Positions 17,475 through 26,088 of a stretch of DNA of 55,315 nucleotides are shown one piece after another; within the stretch, counting starts at the first letter, position 1, and each line of letters opens with the position of its first letter. The stretch is from positions 1 through 55,315 of the forward strand of contig CALXDZ010000081.1 in NCBI GenBank assembly GCA_944387205.1, read 5' to 3'. The DNA is from an uncultured Oscillospiraceae bacterium (GTDB taxonomy: Bacteria > Bacillota > Clostridia > Oscillospirales > Oscillospiraceae). Made by a program: the position numbers and the translations under genes. The notes under the pieces were generated by a model. The model did not search any database. It saw only the letters and a list, made by a program, of their open reading frames with translations, and was not told the origin of the DNA.

Positions 17475-18662
17475 ATGCAGGCATTTAACTTTACCATGCC
17501 CACCAAGTTCTATGTGGGCTGTGGACAGGTCAATCAGCTCAAGGAACTGGCACCCCAGTACGGAAAGAAAGCCATGGTCTGCGCGGCCAAGGACACCATG
17601 CGTCAGCTGGGTATTCTGGACCGGGTGGTCGGTTTGCTGAAGGACGCCGGTCTGGAAGTGTCCATCATCGACGACGTAGAGCCCAATCCCCGGGACGTGG
17701 ACATCGATCGCCAGGTGCAGTTCTTCCTCAGCGAGGGTTGTGATTTCACCATCGGTCTGGGCGGCGGAAGCGCCCTGGATACCGCCAAGGCAGTGGCCTT
17801 CATGGCTGCTCAGAACCCCGGCGATTCTGTGCGGGACTATCTGGCCGGCGGCAGCAAGTCCGACCTGGCGGATGTGAAGAAGCCCTATCCCGTGATCTGC
17901 ATCACCACCACCGCGGGCACCGGCTCTGAAGCCACCAAGTGGTTCGTCATCACCAACACCATCAATCATGACAAGCCCGGCGTGGGCCATGACCTGCTGA
18001 TGCCCTCCGTGTCCATTGTGGACCCGGATCTGATGATGACCATGCCCCCCAGCGTGACCCGGGCCTGCGGCATCGACGTGCTGTTCCATGCCATGGAGGC
18101 CTATCTGGCCAAGTGCGCCAACGCCTTTACCGACGCCTGCGCCCTGGAGGCCATTCGTCTGGTCATCAAGTATCTGGGCCGGGCCATTGAAAACGGCGCC
18201 AATGACAAGGAAGCCAGAGAGTATATGGCCTGGGCCAACACCTTGGGCGGCATCGTCATCGGCGAGGGCAACTCCGGTACCGTGGCTATCCATGCGCTGG
18301 GTCACAGCGTAGGCGGCCAGACCAATACCGCCCACGGCCTGACCATGTGCCCCCTGGCCGTCCCCTATCTGGAGATGACCTGGGACGCCGACATCGAGCG
18401 TCATGCCAAGCTGACCCGCCTGTTCGGCTACGGGGACGACACCATGACCCAGCAGCAGCTGGCAGAGCTGTGCCCCAAGGCTATGAAGGGCGTTCTGGAG
18501 AGATTCGGCTGCGACATCACTCTGAAGGACCTGGGCGTCACCGAGGAGATGATCGAGCCCATGACCGACTCCGTCTTCCAGACCATGGCGGGCGTTTTGA
18601 ACAACAGCCTCAAGCCCTTTACCCGTGAGGACGTGATCGCTCTGTACAAAAAGTCCATGTAA
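17475..18662 (+). CDS. iron-containing alcohol dehydrogenase
   Basis: 395 residues, full length for group III alcohol dehydrogenases. The NAD motif GGGSALDTAK, the TTAGTGSEAT segment and the metal-site region GIDVLFHAMEAYLAK with HALGHSVGG are intact. It probably oxidises or reduces an alcohol/aldehyde intermediate of the cluster. It begins 3 bases after the carbamoylase stop with AGGAGG upstream, so the two are translationally close. Confidence 0.92.
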   Translation: MQAFNFTMPTKFYVGCGQVNQLKELAPQYGKKAMVCAAKDTMRQLGILDRVVGLLKDAGLEVSIIDDVEPNPRDVDIDRQVQFFLSEGCDFTIGLGGGSALDTAKAVAFMAAQNPGDSVRDYLAGGSKSDLADVKKPYPVICITTTAGTGSEATKWFVITNTINHDKPGVGHDLLMPSVSIVDPDLMMTMPPSVTRACGIDVLFHAMEAYLAKCANAFTDACALEAIRLVIKYLGRAIENGANDKEAREYMAWANTLGGIVIGEGNSGTVAIHALGHSVGGQTNTAHGLTMCPLAVPYLEMTWDADIERHAKLTRLFGYGDDTMTQQQLAELCPKAMKGVLERFGCDITLKDLGVTEEMIEPMTDSVFQTMAGVLNNSLKPFTREDVIALYKKSM

Positions 18663-18677
18663 GTGGTGGAGAAAACC

Positions 18678-20159
18678 ATGGGCACCGTCATATGTGCAGG
18701 CAAGCTCTGGACCGGAGAAGGGCCGCTCCAAGAGGATGCGGCGCTGTACTTCACCGGTGAGAGGATCAAGGACATCGGTCCCCGGGATGAGGTCATCACC
18801 CGGCACCCGGGGGCGCTGGTCCTGGGGAAGAGCGACTGGCTGGTCACGCCTGCTTTTATCGATGCGCACGACCATGGCCGCGGCGTGTCGCCTGTGGCCT
18901 TCGGCGCGGCGGACAGGGCGCTGGAACAGTGGATCCCCACCTTGGGCCGTGTCCGCTCCTCCGCCTATATGGCAGCGCTCTATGATGGGCTGCTGTTGGC
19001 TTCCTCCGGCGTCTCCACCGTGCTTCACAGCCACAATCCCTCCTCCTGGGGAAACATGACTGAGGAGCTGGTGGAGACAGCCAGAGGGTATAACGAGGCG
19101 GGGATCCGCGTGATTCTCTGTCCCCCCTATGTGGATCAGAATAATCAGATCTATTACAGAAGAAAAGAATTTGCAGATGGGCTCCCCCAGGAGCTGCGGG
19201 AGGAATTCCTCTCCGGAATCAGCGACTGCCCCTTTTCTCTTCCCGAGTACTTCCGAATCGTGGAAACCCTCAGGCAGCAGCTGAGCTATTCCATCAGTAC
19301 CGGCATGGTGAGCCTCCAGCTGCACCCGGCGGGACTGCAGTGGTGCAGTGATGAGACTCTCCTGGCCATGCAGGCCTATGCCCAGGAGCATGACCTGGGA
19401 ATCCACATGCACATGCTGGAGACCAAATACCAGAAGATCTACAGTCAGAAGTGGGGCATGAGCAGTGTGGAGCACCTGGACCACCTGGGACTTCTGACGC
19501 CGCGGCTCTCCCTGGCCCACATGGTTTGGGCGGAGGAAAGCGACTGGGCTTTGCTTGCAAAGCGGGGCGTCAAGGTGGTCACCAATCCCTCCTCCAACCT
19601 GCGGCTGCGCAGTGGTGTGATGCCCCTGCAGACTGCGCTGGAGGCCGGTGTTGTCTGTGCCGTGGGTCTGGATGGCTGCGGACTGGATGACGACCAGGAC
19701 TATCTGCGGGAGCTGCGCCTGGCCCGGTTCAATCCGTCCCGCTCCGGCGTGGGTGCTGGGATCTCCCCGGCGCAGATGCTGACCATGGGAACGGCGGCAG
19801 GTGCTGCCGTGGCAAGAGGAGAGGGCGGCGTGCTGCGTAAGGGCAGCTGGGCGGACTTCGTCTGTCTGGACTATAACCGCCTGTGCCATCCCTTTGCTGC
19901 TCCGGCGGCAGACCCGCTGGAGCTGCTTGCGGTGCGGGGGACCCGGGCCGCAATGGATCGGGTGTATGTGGCAGGGGAGTGCATTGTCCGCAATGGACGG
20001 CCCTGCGCCTCCATGTCTCTGGAGGAAGGCGGCGCCCGTCTGAATGAAACGCTTTCGGCGCTGATTGACCCGGACTCGGGCCCGGGCGTCAGCGAGGCGC
20101 TGGTAGAGGCCGTTGGACAGTTCTACAAGCGCTCGGAAGCAGAAGGGAGTTTCCAATGA
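18678..20159 (+). CDS. amidohydrolase of the cytosine/guanine deaminase-like (TrzA/SsnA) class
   Basis: 493 residues. The metal ligands of the amidohydrolase barrel are visible: H64-x-H66 (DAHDHG), H243-x-H245 with E248 (HMHMLET), H281 (LAHM) and D332 (GLDGCGLDDDQ). These resemble deaminases acting on C-N bonds of heterocycles, but the immediate substrate is unknown. SsnA-type proteins occur in gut purine-degradation clusters, a possible though unproven link. I prefer the ATG at 18678 with GGTGGAG upstream to a GTG at 18663. Its stop overlaps the next start by 4 bases, so it may act with the racemase-like protein. Confidence 0.82.
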   Translation: MGTVICAGKLWTGEGPLQEDAALYFTGERIKDIGPRDEVITRHPGALVLGKSDWLVTPAFIDAHDHGRGVSPVAFGAADRALEQWIPTLGRVRSSAYMAALYDGLLLASSGVSTVLHSHNPSSWGNMTEELVETARGYNEAGIRVILCPPYVDQNNQIYYRRKEFADGLPQELREEFLSGISDCPFSLPEYFRIVETLRQQLSYSISTGMVSLQLHPAGLQWCSDETLLAMQAYAQEHDLGIHMHMLETKYQKIYSQKWGMSSVEHLDHLGLLTPRLSLAHMVWAEESDWALLAKRGVKVVTNPSSNLRLRSGVMPLQTALEAGVVCAVGLDGCGLDDDQDYLRELRLARFNPSRSGVGAGISPAQMLTMGTAAGAAVARGEGGVLRKGSWADFVCLDYNRLCHPFAAPAADPLELLAVRGTRAAMDRVYVAGECIVRNGRPCASMSLEEGGARLNETLSALIDPDSGPGVSEALVEAVGQFYKRSEAEGSFQ

Positions 20160-20878
20160 AGATTTTTGTGATCTCCCCCATCCTTCCCCCGGAGGGAGAG
20201 GATTACCGGGAGCAGTACCGGCGCAGAGACAGCGCCCAGATCCCGGCGGAGTTCTCCTTTGCCTATATCGACAAGGGGCCCCGGTTCATCCAGAACGCCT
20301 ATGACGATGCCTGTGCAGCGCCGGATCTGATCCGGAAGATCCAGGCGGCGGAGCGGGACGGAGCGGACGCCGTGGTCATCAACTGCAGCGCGGATACAGC
20401 GCTGCGGGCCTGCCGGGAGGCTGTGTCCATTCCGGTCATCGGCCCCAGTGAGTGTACCATGCTCTATGCCTCCCAGTTGGTGGACAGCTTTACGGTCCTG
20501 ACCTTTGCCAAGCGCATCAACGGCCGTTTTCAACGGATCGCCCAGGAGCTGGGCCTTTCCCACCGCCTGGCGGCAGTGGAATCCGTGGAGATGGACTTTG
20601 ACGACATCAGCAACGGACAGGACAAGGTGGTGGACAAGCTCTATGAGACCATCCGCGCCATCCATGAGCGCACCGGATGCGACGGATATATCCTGGGCTG
20701 CACGGACTTTGAGGACGTGGCACCTGCACTCACCGAGCGCCTCCAGGGCGGCGGGGTGGACGTGATCTTGTTCAAGCCCTATGAGATCGCCGCCTGGCAG
20801 GCCTATATCACTGCAAAAATGGGGCTGCGTCAGGGCAGCGCCAGCTATCCCAAGCCCCTGTTTCCAATATCTGAATGA
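20156..20878 (+). CDS. Asp/Glu/hydantoin racemase superfamily protein
   Basis: 240 residues with the two opposed catalytic cysteines of the superfamily, C77 in INCSAD and C182 in LGCTDF. The superfamily includes hydantoin and allantoin racemases, as well as maleate isomerase and arylmalonate decarboxylase. Because it lies next to a cyclic-amidase gene (14-base gap) in a cluster with a carbamoylase, hydantoin/allantoin racemase is the best guess. The substrate loop after the first cysteine is not the standard CxDPGLxxAR form, so specificity may differ. Confidence 0.8.
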   Translation: MKIFVISPILPPEGEDYREQYRRRDSAQIPAEFSFAYIDKGPRFIQNAYDDACAAPDLIRKIQAAERDGADAVVINCSADTALRACREAVSIPVIGPSECTMLYASQLVDSFTVLTFAKRINGRFQRIAQELGLSHRLAAVESVEMDFDDISNGQDKVVDKLYETIRAIHERTGCDGYILGCTDFEDVAPALTERLQGGGVDVILFKPYEIAAWQAYITAKMGLRQGSASYPKPLFPISE

Positions 20879-20891
20879 AAGAGGTTTGCTT

Positions 20892-22262
20892 ATGAAAGTT
20901 GATCTGCTTATCAAAAACGCGCAAATCGTCAGCGCCCGTGATACAGTGGCCGGCTGCATCGCGGTAAAGGACGGCAAGATCGCCGCCATTGCCGACAGCC
21001 CCGAGGGCTTTGAGGCTGCCCGGGTCATCGATGCCGGCGGAAAGCCGGTGCTGCCCGGCGGCATTGACGTGCATGTCCACTTCCGGGATCCCGGCCTGAC
21101 CTACAAGGAGGATTTCTCCACCGGCTCCATGGCGGCAGCCGCCGGCGGTATCACTACCGTCTACGATATGCCCAATGTGCAGCCCCCCACGCTGAATGTG
21201 GAGAACTTCCAGATCAAGAAGAAGATCGCCGAGGAGAAGTCCTACGTCAACTACGGCATCTACGCCTATCTGGTCAATAACCTGGACCAGATCGACGCCC
21301 TCATCGAGGCCGGCGTGTGCGGCTTCAAGTGGGACCTGAGCACCTTCGACTGGGAGCTGCCCGAGGGCTACTATCTGCCCGATAACAACGAGGCTGCCGA
21401 TATCTTCAAGAAGATCGCGGCCCACGACTATGTGGTCACGGTCCATGCCGAGGACATGGAGCTGGTGAAGAACTACACCGAGCACCTCAAGGAGAGCGGC
21501 CGGGACCCCAAGGACTTCTTCTCCCATGTGGAAGCCCGCCCCGATATCGTGGAGGTCTCCGCCCTGTACCGCACCTTCGTGCTCTCTGAGGTGTCCGGCT
21601 GCCGGGTACATATCACCCACCTGACCTCCAAGCGGGGCCTGGAGCTGATCAAGGAGTTCCAGCACAAGGGCACCCCCGTCACCTCCGACGTGGGCCCGGC
21701 CTGGTTCACCTTCTGCGCCGAGGACTATGAGAAGTTCGGCGGCGGCATCCGCGTCATTCCCGCCATCCGCTATGAGAAGGACCGGGAGGCCCTGTGGAAC
21801 GGCCTGGCCAACGGCGACATCGAGGTGCTGGCCACCGACCACGCCCCCCACTCCAACGATGAGAAGTTCAACCGCAGCTGGTGGGATACCCTGCCCGGCA
21901 CCATCGGCGTCCAGACCAGCCTGCCCATCATGCTGGACCATGTGAACAAGGGCGAGGTGACACTCAACCGCGTGGTGGAGTGCATGGCCGAGAAGCCCGC
22001 CCAGATCTTCAACATCTTCCCCCGCAAGGGTCAGATCGCTGTGGGCGCCGACGCCGACCTGGTGGTCGTGGATATGGACAAGGAGTGGACCGTCACCCAC
22101 GAGGAGATGTACAGCAAGACCAAGTACACCCCCTATGATGGCTTCAAGCTCAAGGGTAAGCCCGTCATGACCATCGTCATGGGCGAAGTGGTCATGGAGG
22201 ACGGCAAGATCGTGGGCAAGCCCGGTGTGGGCCGGATGGTCAATCCCAGAAAGGACTGGTAA
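20892..22262 (+). CDS. allantoinase/dihydropyrimidinase-like cyclic amidohydrolase
   Basis: 456 residues with a complete binuclear-zinc site: H61-x-H63 (HVHFRDPG), K146 in GFKW as the carboxylated bridging lysine, H185, H240 or H243 (HITHL) and D316 (ATDHAPH). The FRDPG and ATDHAPH pattern is nearest to allantoinase and dihydroorotase-type enzymes, which open a cyclic ureide to a carbamoyl product. I moved the start from 20781 to the ATG at 20892, where MKVDLLIKNAQIV begins with GAGG upstream. Allantoin, a 5-substituted hydantoin or a dihydropyrimidine are all possible; no pyrimidine-biosynthesis genes flank it, which argues against PyrC. Confidence 0.87.
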   Translation: MKVDLLIKNAQIVSARDTVAGCIAVKDGKIAAIADSPEGFEAARVIDAGGKPVLPGGIDVHVHFRDPGLTYKEDFSTGSMAAAAGGITTVYDMPNVQPPTLNVENFQIKKKIAEEKSYVNYGIYAYLVNNLDQIDALIEAGVCGFKWDLSTFDWELPEGYYLPDNNEAADIFKKIAAHDYVVTVHAEDMELVKNYTEHLKESGRDPKDFFSHVEARPDIVEVSALYRTFVLSEVSGCRVHITHLTSKRGLELIKEFQHKGTPVTSDVGPAWFTFCAEDYEKFGGGIRVIPAIRYEKDREALWNGLANGDIEVLATDHAPHSNDEKFNRSWWDTLPGTIGVQTSLPIMLDHVNKGEVTLNRVVECMAEKPAQIFNIFPRKGQIAVGADADLVVVDMDKEWTVTHEEMYSKTKYTPYDGFKLKGKPVMTIVMGEVVMEDGKIVGKPGVGRMVNPRKDW

Positions 22263-22265
22263 TCC

Positions 22266-22997
22266 ATGATTATTGATCACCACAACCATGTATGGGAAGG
22301 CGAATCCACCGGAGGCTTTCTGGATGAGAGCATGAGCGTGGGCCGTATCCTGCGGGAGATGGACCAGGCGGGCGTGGATATGTGCGGTGTGTGCACCGTG
22401 GCTCAGGCCATTGACAACGACTATGTGGTCAAGGCCCAGCGGGAGCATCCCGACCGGCTTTTCGGCTACTGCATGGTCAATCCCAGAATGCCCGGCGCCA
22501 GAGACACGCTGAAAAAGTATCTGGACCTGGGGCTCAAGGGCCTCAAGCTCCATCCCCGTCTCCACGGCTACCAGCTGGGAGATCTGGGCATGATCGCCCC
22601 GCTGATGGAGCTGTGCCGGGAGTATAAGGTGCCCATGTTTTCCCACGGCGGGTCCGAGGAAAATGACCACCCGTTCTACTTTGAGGAGATCGCCCGGGCG
22701 TTCCCGGACGTGACGGTGATCCTGGGCCATATGTGTGCACTGAACTACTGCGACGATGCCATCCTGGTGGCCAGCCGCAATGAAAACATCTATCTGGACA
22801 CCTCCACCGCCGAGCTCTTCTCCCTGAAGGCGGCGCTGAAGAAGGTGGGCGCGTCCCGGATCATGATGAGCACTGACTGGCCCGGAAACGATTTCCGCAT
22901 GGAACTTTTGAAAGTCAGGATCGCCACAGAAGGCGACGACGAGGCATACCGCCTGATTGCCGGCGGCAATTATGAGAGGATCCTGAAGGGATACTGA
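22266..22997 (+). CDS. amidohydrolase-2 family TIM-barrel hydrolase/decarboxylase
   Basis: 243 residues, beginning MIIDHHNHVW with the HxH metal pair H6 and H8, KGLKLHPRLHGYQL in the middle, LGHM, and the conserved acidic STDWPGND near the end. This is the PF04909 (amidohydrolase 2) pattern, whose members hydrolyse lactones or decarboxylate small acids. It starts 3 bases after the cyclic amidase stop and is probably co-translated with it. Its place suggests that it acts on the opened product; nothing specifies the bond. Confidence 0.82.
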   Translation: MIIDHHNHVWEGESTGGFLDESMSVGRILREMDQAGVDMCGVCTVAQAIDNDYVVKAQREHPDRLFGYCMVNPRMPGARDTLKKYLDLGLKGLKLHPRLHGYQLGDLGMIAPLMELCREYKVPMFSHGGSEENDHPFYFEEIARAFPDVTVILGHMCALNYCDDAILVASRNENIYLDTSTAELFSLKAALKKVGASRIMMSTDWPGNDFRMELLKVRIATEGDDEAYRLIAGGNYERILKGY

Positions 22998-23031
22998 TTT
23001 ATATAAAACAAACAGAAGGGAATTGAGAGAC

Positions 23032-23700
23032 ATGGATCAGAAACTGGTTGTAATGCTTACCGACAACGACGAGACCGTTGCCACCGCGAAGGCGGACTTC
23101 CTGGCCGCTGCCGACCTGCCGGTGCAGGAGTGGGGCTTCAAGGACGTGGGCCTGCCTCTGGATCAGATGGTGGACCTGGTCAAGACCATGAAGGCCCATG
23201 GCAAGCGCACCAACCTGGAAGTGGTTTCTCTGTCTGAGGAAGAGGGCCTGGCCGGCGCCAAGATCGCCGTGGAGGCTGGCTTTGATGTGCTGATGGGCAC
23301 GGTCTACTATGACTCCATCCGTGACTACCTGGCCGGCACCGGCGTGCAGTACTATCCGTTCTGCGGCAAGGTCTACGGCCATCCCTCCGTGCTGGACGGC
23401 AGCATTGAGGAGATCGTGGCCCACGCCAAGGAGCTGGAGGCCAAGGGCGTGGACGGCATCGACCTGCTGTCCTTCCGTTACACCGGCGACGCCATGGCAC
23501 TGCTGGCCGAGGTGGTCAAGGCTGTGAAGGTTCCCGTTATCTCCGCCGGCAGCGTGGACCGCTATCAGCGCATCGACGATATCGCAGCCACCGGCGCAGC
23601 CGGCCTGACCATGGGCTCTGCCCTGTTCCACAACAAATATGTGGAGGGCGGCTTTGTGGACAACCTCAAGGACGTGTACAACTACATGAGCAACCACTAA
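23032..23700 (+). CDS. unassigned (beta/alpha)8-type protein
   Basis: 222 residues that I cannot place in a named family. Alternating hydrophobic strands (VVMLTDND, TNLEVVSL, FDVLMGTVYY, GIDLLSFRY, VPVISAGSV) and a C-terminal GAAGLTMGSALF suggest a TIM barrel with a phosphate-binding end like HisA, GlpP or thiazole synthase. Such an end would suit a phosphorylated substrate, and an FGGY kinase is encoded 857 bases further on. I use the ATG at 23032 rather than the in-frame TTG at 23023. An aldolase, isomerase or lyase is possible; none is supported directly. Confidence 0.75.
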   Translation: MDQKLVVMLTDNDETVATAKADFLAAADLPVQEWGFKDVGLPLDQMVDLVKTMKAHGKRTNLEVVSLSEEEGLAGAKIAVEAGFDVLMGTVYYDSIRDYLAGTGVQYYPFCGKVYGHPSVLDGSIEEIVAHAKELEAKGVDGIDLLSFRYTGDAMALLAEVVKAVKVPVISAGSVDRYQRIDDIAATGAAGLTMGSALFHNKYVEGGFVDNLKDVYNYMSNH

Positions 23701-23739
23701 ACCACAAAATTCCACAGCAAAATATAAAGGAGGATCATT

Positions 23740-24531
23740 ATGGATATTTCTATGGTCAACGCCAACATGAAATTGGTGGAGAACAACCATCTGAGCATTT
23801 CCCGGGCCGCTCTGGCTCCTGGCGATTCCATTTTGCTGCCCAAGGCTTTCATGCTGGACAGCATTCTGCCTGAGTTCAAGAACACCAAGGTCCACTACTA
23901 TGCCGCTCCCTGCATGGGCGCCAAGTTCCTGGAGTGCAAGCTGATCATCGAGAAGGATGGCGGCAGCAAGGAAGCCATTGTCAACGGCTATGAGAACTTC
24001 ATGTATGTGATCTCCGGTGAGGTGGAAGTGCTGATCTCCGGCAAGAAGCACACCATGGAGGCCGAGGGCTACTTCTGGCTGCCTCCCATGGTGGACTTCG
24101 AGATCTGCAACAAGAAGGACGAGACTGCCAACGTGCTGTGGGTCCGCAAGCGCTATGAGGAGACCAAGTTCTACTCTGTGCCCGATCCCATCATCTCCAG
24201 CGTGCTGGATATTCCCCCTGTGCAGAACATCGCCGAGATCGAGCAGCAGTGCCTGCCCTTCGAGAAGAACTTCGGCTTTGATATGGCCATGAATATGCTG
24301 ACCTTCGCTCCCGGTGTCACCTTCCCCTGCGTGGAGGGCCACATCTTCGAGCACGGCGGCTACTTCCTCAACGGCCGTGGCAACTTCTGGATCAACAACA
24401 CCAACTATGAGATCCACGAGGATGACTTCTGCTACATGGCGCCTTTTACCCCCCACTATGTGGTGGCCTATGGCCCCAAGCCCCTGCGCTATCTGCTCTA
24501 TAAGAACGTGAACCGCGATTTTGCGCTGTAA
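23740..24531 (+). CDS. bicupin, (S)-ureidoglycine aminohydrolase-like (YlbA/AllE family)
   Basis: 263 residues with two cupin domains (about 45-135 and 180-260). The second contains the metal site E199, H201 and H205 in VEGHIFEHG, and the family's end APFTPHYVVAYG...YLLYKNVNR. AllE/UGlyAH releases ammonia from ureidoglycine to give ureidoglycolate in purine degradation. In the Arabidopsis enzyme the fourth Mn ligand, as I recall it, is a glutamine 34 residues after the last histidine; here that position is H239. The family placement is firm, but the substitution may mark another substrate. AAAGGAGG precedes the ATG. Confidence 0.87.
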   Translation: MDISMVNANMKLVENNHLSISRAALAPGDSILLPKAFMLDSILPEFKNTKVHYYAAPCMGAKFLECKLIIEKDGGSKEAIVNGYENFMYVISGEVEVLISGKKHTMEAEGYFWLPPMVDFEICNKKDETANVLWVRKRYEETKFYSVPDPIISSVLDIPPVQNIAEIEQQCLPFEKNFGFDMAMNMLTFAPGVTFPCVEGHIFEHGGYFLNGRGNFWINNTNYEIHEDDFCYMAPFTPHYVVAYGPKPLRYLLYKNVNRDFAL

Positions 24532-24556
24532 GAACTTGAAAACAGGAGGCGGAGAC

Positions 24557-26026
24557 ATGGAAAGAGAAGCATATCTGCTGGCTGTGGACCAGGGAACCTC
24601 TGGAACCATGGTGGCTCTTTTGGATACGAAGGCGCAAATGGTGGATGCTGTGGACATTCCTGTCTCCGTCTCCACTCCCCATTACAGTTTTGTGGAACAG
24701 GACCCGCAGGAACTGATCCGCTCTATCCGGGAGGGGGCCCAGAAGCTGATGGCGGCGCACCCGGACAAGCTGGATGCTCTTTTGGGCGCGGGCTTTGCCA
24801 ACCAGGGAGAGTCTTTCCTCCTTTGGGACTGGGAGACCGGAGAGCCGGTGACCCCGGTGATCAGCTGGCAGGACGGCCGCTGCGAGGCGCTGTGCCAGCA
24901 GTTGGTGGACCAGGGAAAGGACCAGTGGTTCCATCAGCGGACCGGCCTGCACCTGTCCAGCGAGTGGCCCGCCCTCAAGCTCCGGTGGCTGCGGGAAAAT
25001 GAGGCCGGCCTCAAAAAGCTCTGGGACGCTGGCCGGTTGGCTTATGGCCAGCTGGACGCCTGGTTCCTGTATGCGCTCACCGGGGGACGGTGTTATGCCT
25101 CTGACCACAGCACGGCCTGCCGCTCGGGCCTCTGCAATCTGCGTACGCTGGACTGGGATCAGGAGCTGATCGCCGGCTTTGGGGCCGAGGGGCTGCGTCT
25201 GCCGCCTCTGTGCGACAACACCGCCCAGTTTGAGGGAGTGGACCTGGGCATTGGAAAGCGCCTTCCCTGGGTGGCTGGAGGTCTGGATCAATCCATGGCG
25301 CTGCTGGGGCAAAGATGCATCGCCCCTCACACGGCCAAGGTGACCTATGGTACCTGCTGCGCCTGTTGGATGAATATGGGCGACGAAGTGGTACTGGATG
25401 ACCATCTGACCACCAGTGTGGCCTGGAAAGCAGGGCAGAGCCCTGTCTATGCCCTGGCGGCGGAAGGCGGCGCGGCAGGCAGCATCGTCACCTGGCTTCA
25501 GCGCAACTTCAAGCCCGAGTGGAAGACGGGCCAGCTCTCCGATCTGGCGCGGGAGTGCGGAGAGGACAGCGCGGTGGTGTTTGTTCCCGCCTTCAACGGC
25601 CTGGGGGCGCCCTATTGGGATGCTGCGGCTCGAGGGACGCTGTTCGGCGTCACTGCCGGCACTGCGCCTGCTCATATCCTGCGGGCGGGGCTGGATGCGG
25701 TGGCCTACACGGTGAAGGATATCCTCAGCGTCATGCCCCCCTGCAAGGCCCTGGTGGCCGACGGCGGGATGTGCGCCAACGAATACCTCATGGAAAAACA
25801 GGCCAATGTGCTGGGCCAGCCGGTGCTCTGCCCGGAAAACCGGGAGGGGACCATCACTGGCGTGGGGTATCTCATGTGCTTGAGCCTGGGGCTGTTTCGA
25901 TCTTTGGAGGAGATCCCTCAGTCCTTCCGGGACCGCAAGATCGTACCCGGCCGGGAGGATGTGAAGGGCTATGCCCAGTGGAAGCGGGCAGTGAATGCGA
26001 CCATAGACTTTTATAAGCAAAGCTGA
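24557..26026 (+). CDS. FGGY-family carbohydrate kinase (glycerol-kinase-like)
   Basis: 489 residues. The N-terminal phosphate loop LAVDQGTSGT, the GGLDQSMALLGQR region, LGAPYWDAAARGTLFG (very like the glycerol-kinase signature) and DGGMCANEYLMEKQAN are all present, so both ATPase-fold lobes are intact. These kinases phosphorylate glycerol, pentuloses or other polyols. No glycerol facilitator or glycerol-3-phosphate dehydrogenase is nearby, so a cluster-specific polyol or keto sugar is more likely. Start chosen at 24557 with AGGAGG upstream. Confidence 0.87.
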   Translation: MEREAYLLAVDQGTSGTMVALLDTKAQMVDAVDIPVSVSTPHYSFVEQDPQELIRSIREGAQKLMAAHPDKLDALLGAGFANQGESFLLWDWETGEPVTPVISWQDGRCEALCQQLVDQGKDQWFHQRTGLHLSSEWPALKLRWLRENEAGLKKLWDAGRLAYGQLDAWFLYALTGGRCYASDHSTACRSGLCNLRTLDWDQELIAGFGAEGLRLPPLCDNTAQFEGVDLGIGKRLPWVAGGLDQSMALLGQRCIAPHTAKVTYGTCCACWMNMGDEVVLDDHLTTSVAWKAGQSPVYALAAEGGAAGSIVTWLQRNFKPEWKTGQLSDLARECGEDSAVVFVPAFNGLGAPYWDAAARGTLFGVTAGTAPAHILRAGLDAVAYTVKDILSVMPPCKALVADGGMCANEYLMEKQANVLGQPVLCPENREGTITGVGYLMCLSLGLFRSLEEIPQSFRDRKIVPGREDVKGYAQWKRAVNATIDFYKQS

Positions 26027-26088
26027 TTTACCATGCCTTGAAAGTTCAGAATACTGTGAACATCAAAGTAGATAGGAGAATCATCACC

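Noticed and set aside
16320-20156. A 1278-codon open frame on the minus strand
   Set aside because: It lies antisense to five well-supported genes and its translation is low-complexity His/Gly/Gln-rich without domains. Long antisense frames are expected in GC-rich genes with strong third-position bias.
20808-23033. A 741-codon minus-strand open frame; similar long shadows at 5440-7632, 22999-24675 and 24446-26020
   Set aside because: All are antisense to genes with intact catalytic motifs, lack ribosome sites and show the same biased composition.
16227-24531. Simple allantoin-utilisation operon
   Set aside because: Four gene families fit, but the cupin ligand change and the extra SDR, alcohol dehydrogenase, FGGY kinase, acyl-CoA dehydrogenase complex and flavoprotein genes are not explained by it. 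It is kept only as one hypothesis.
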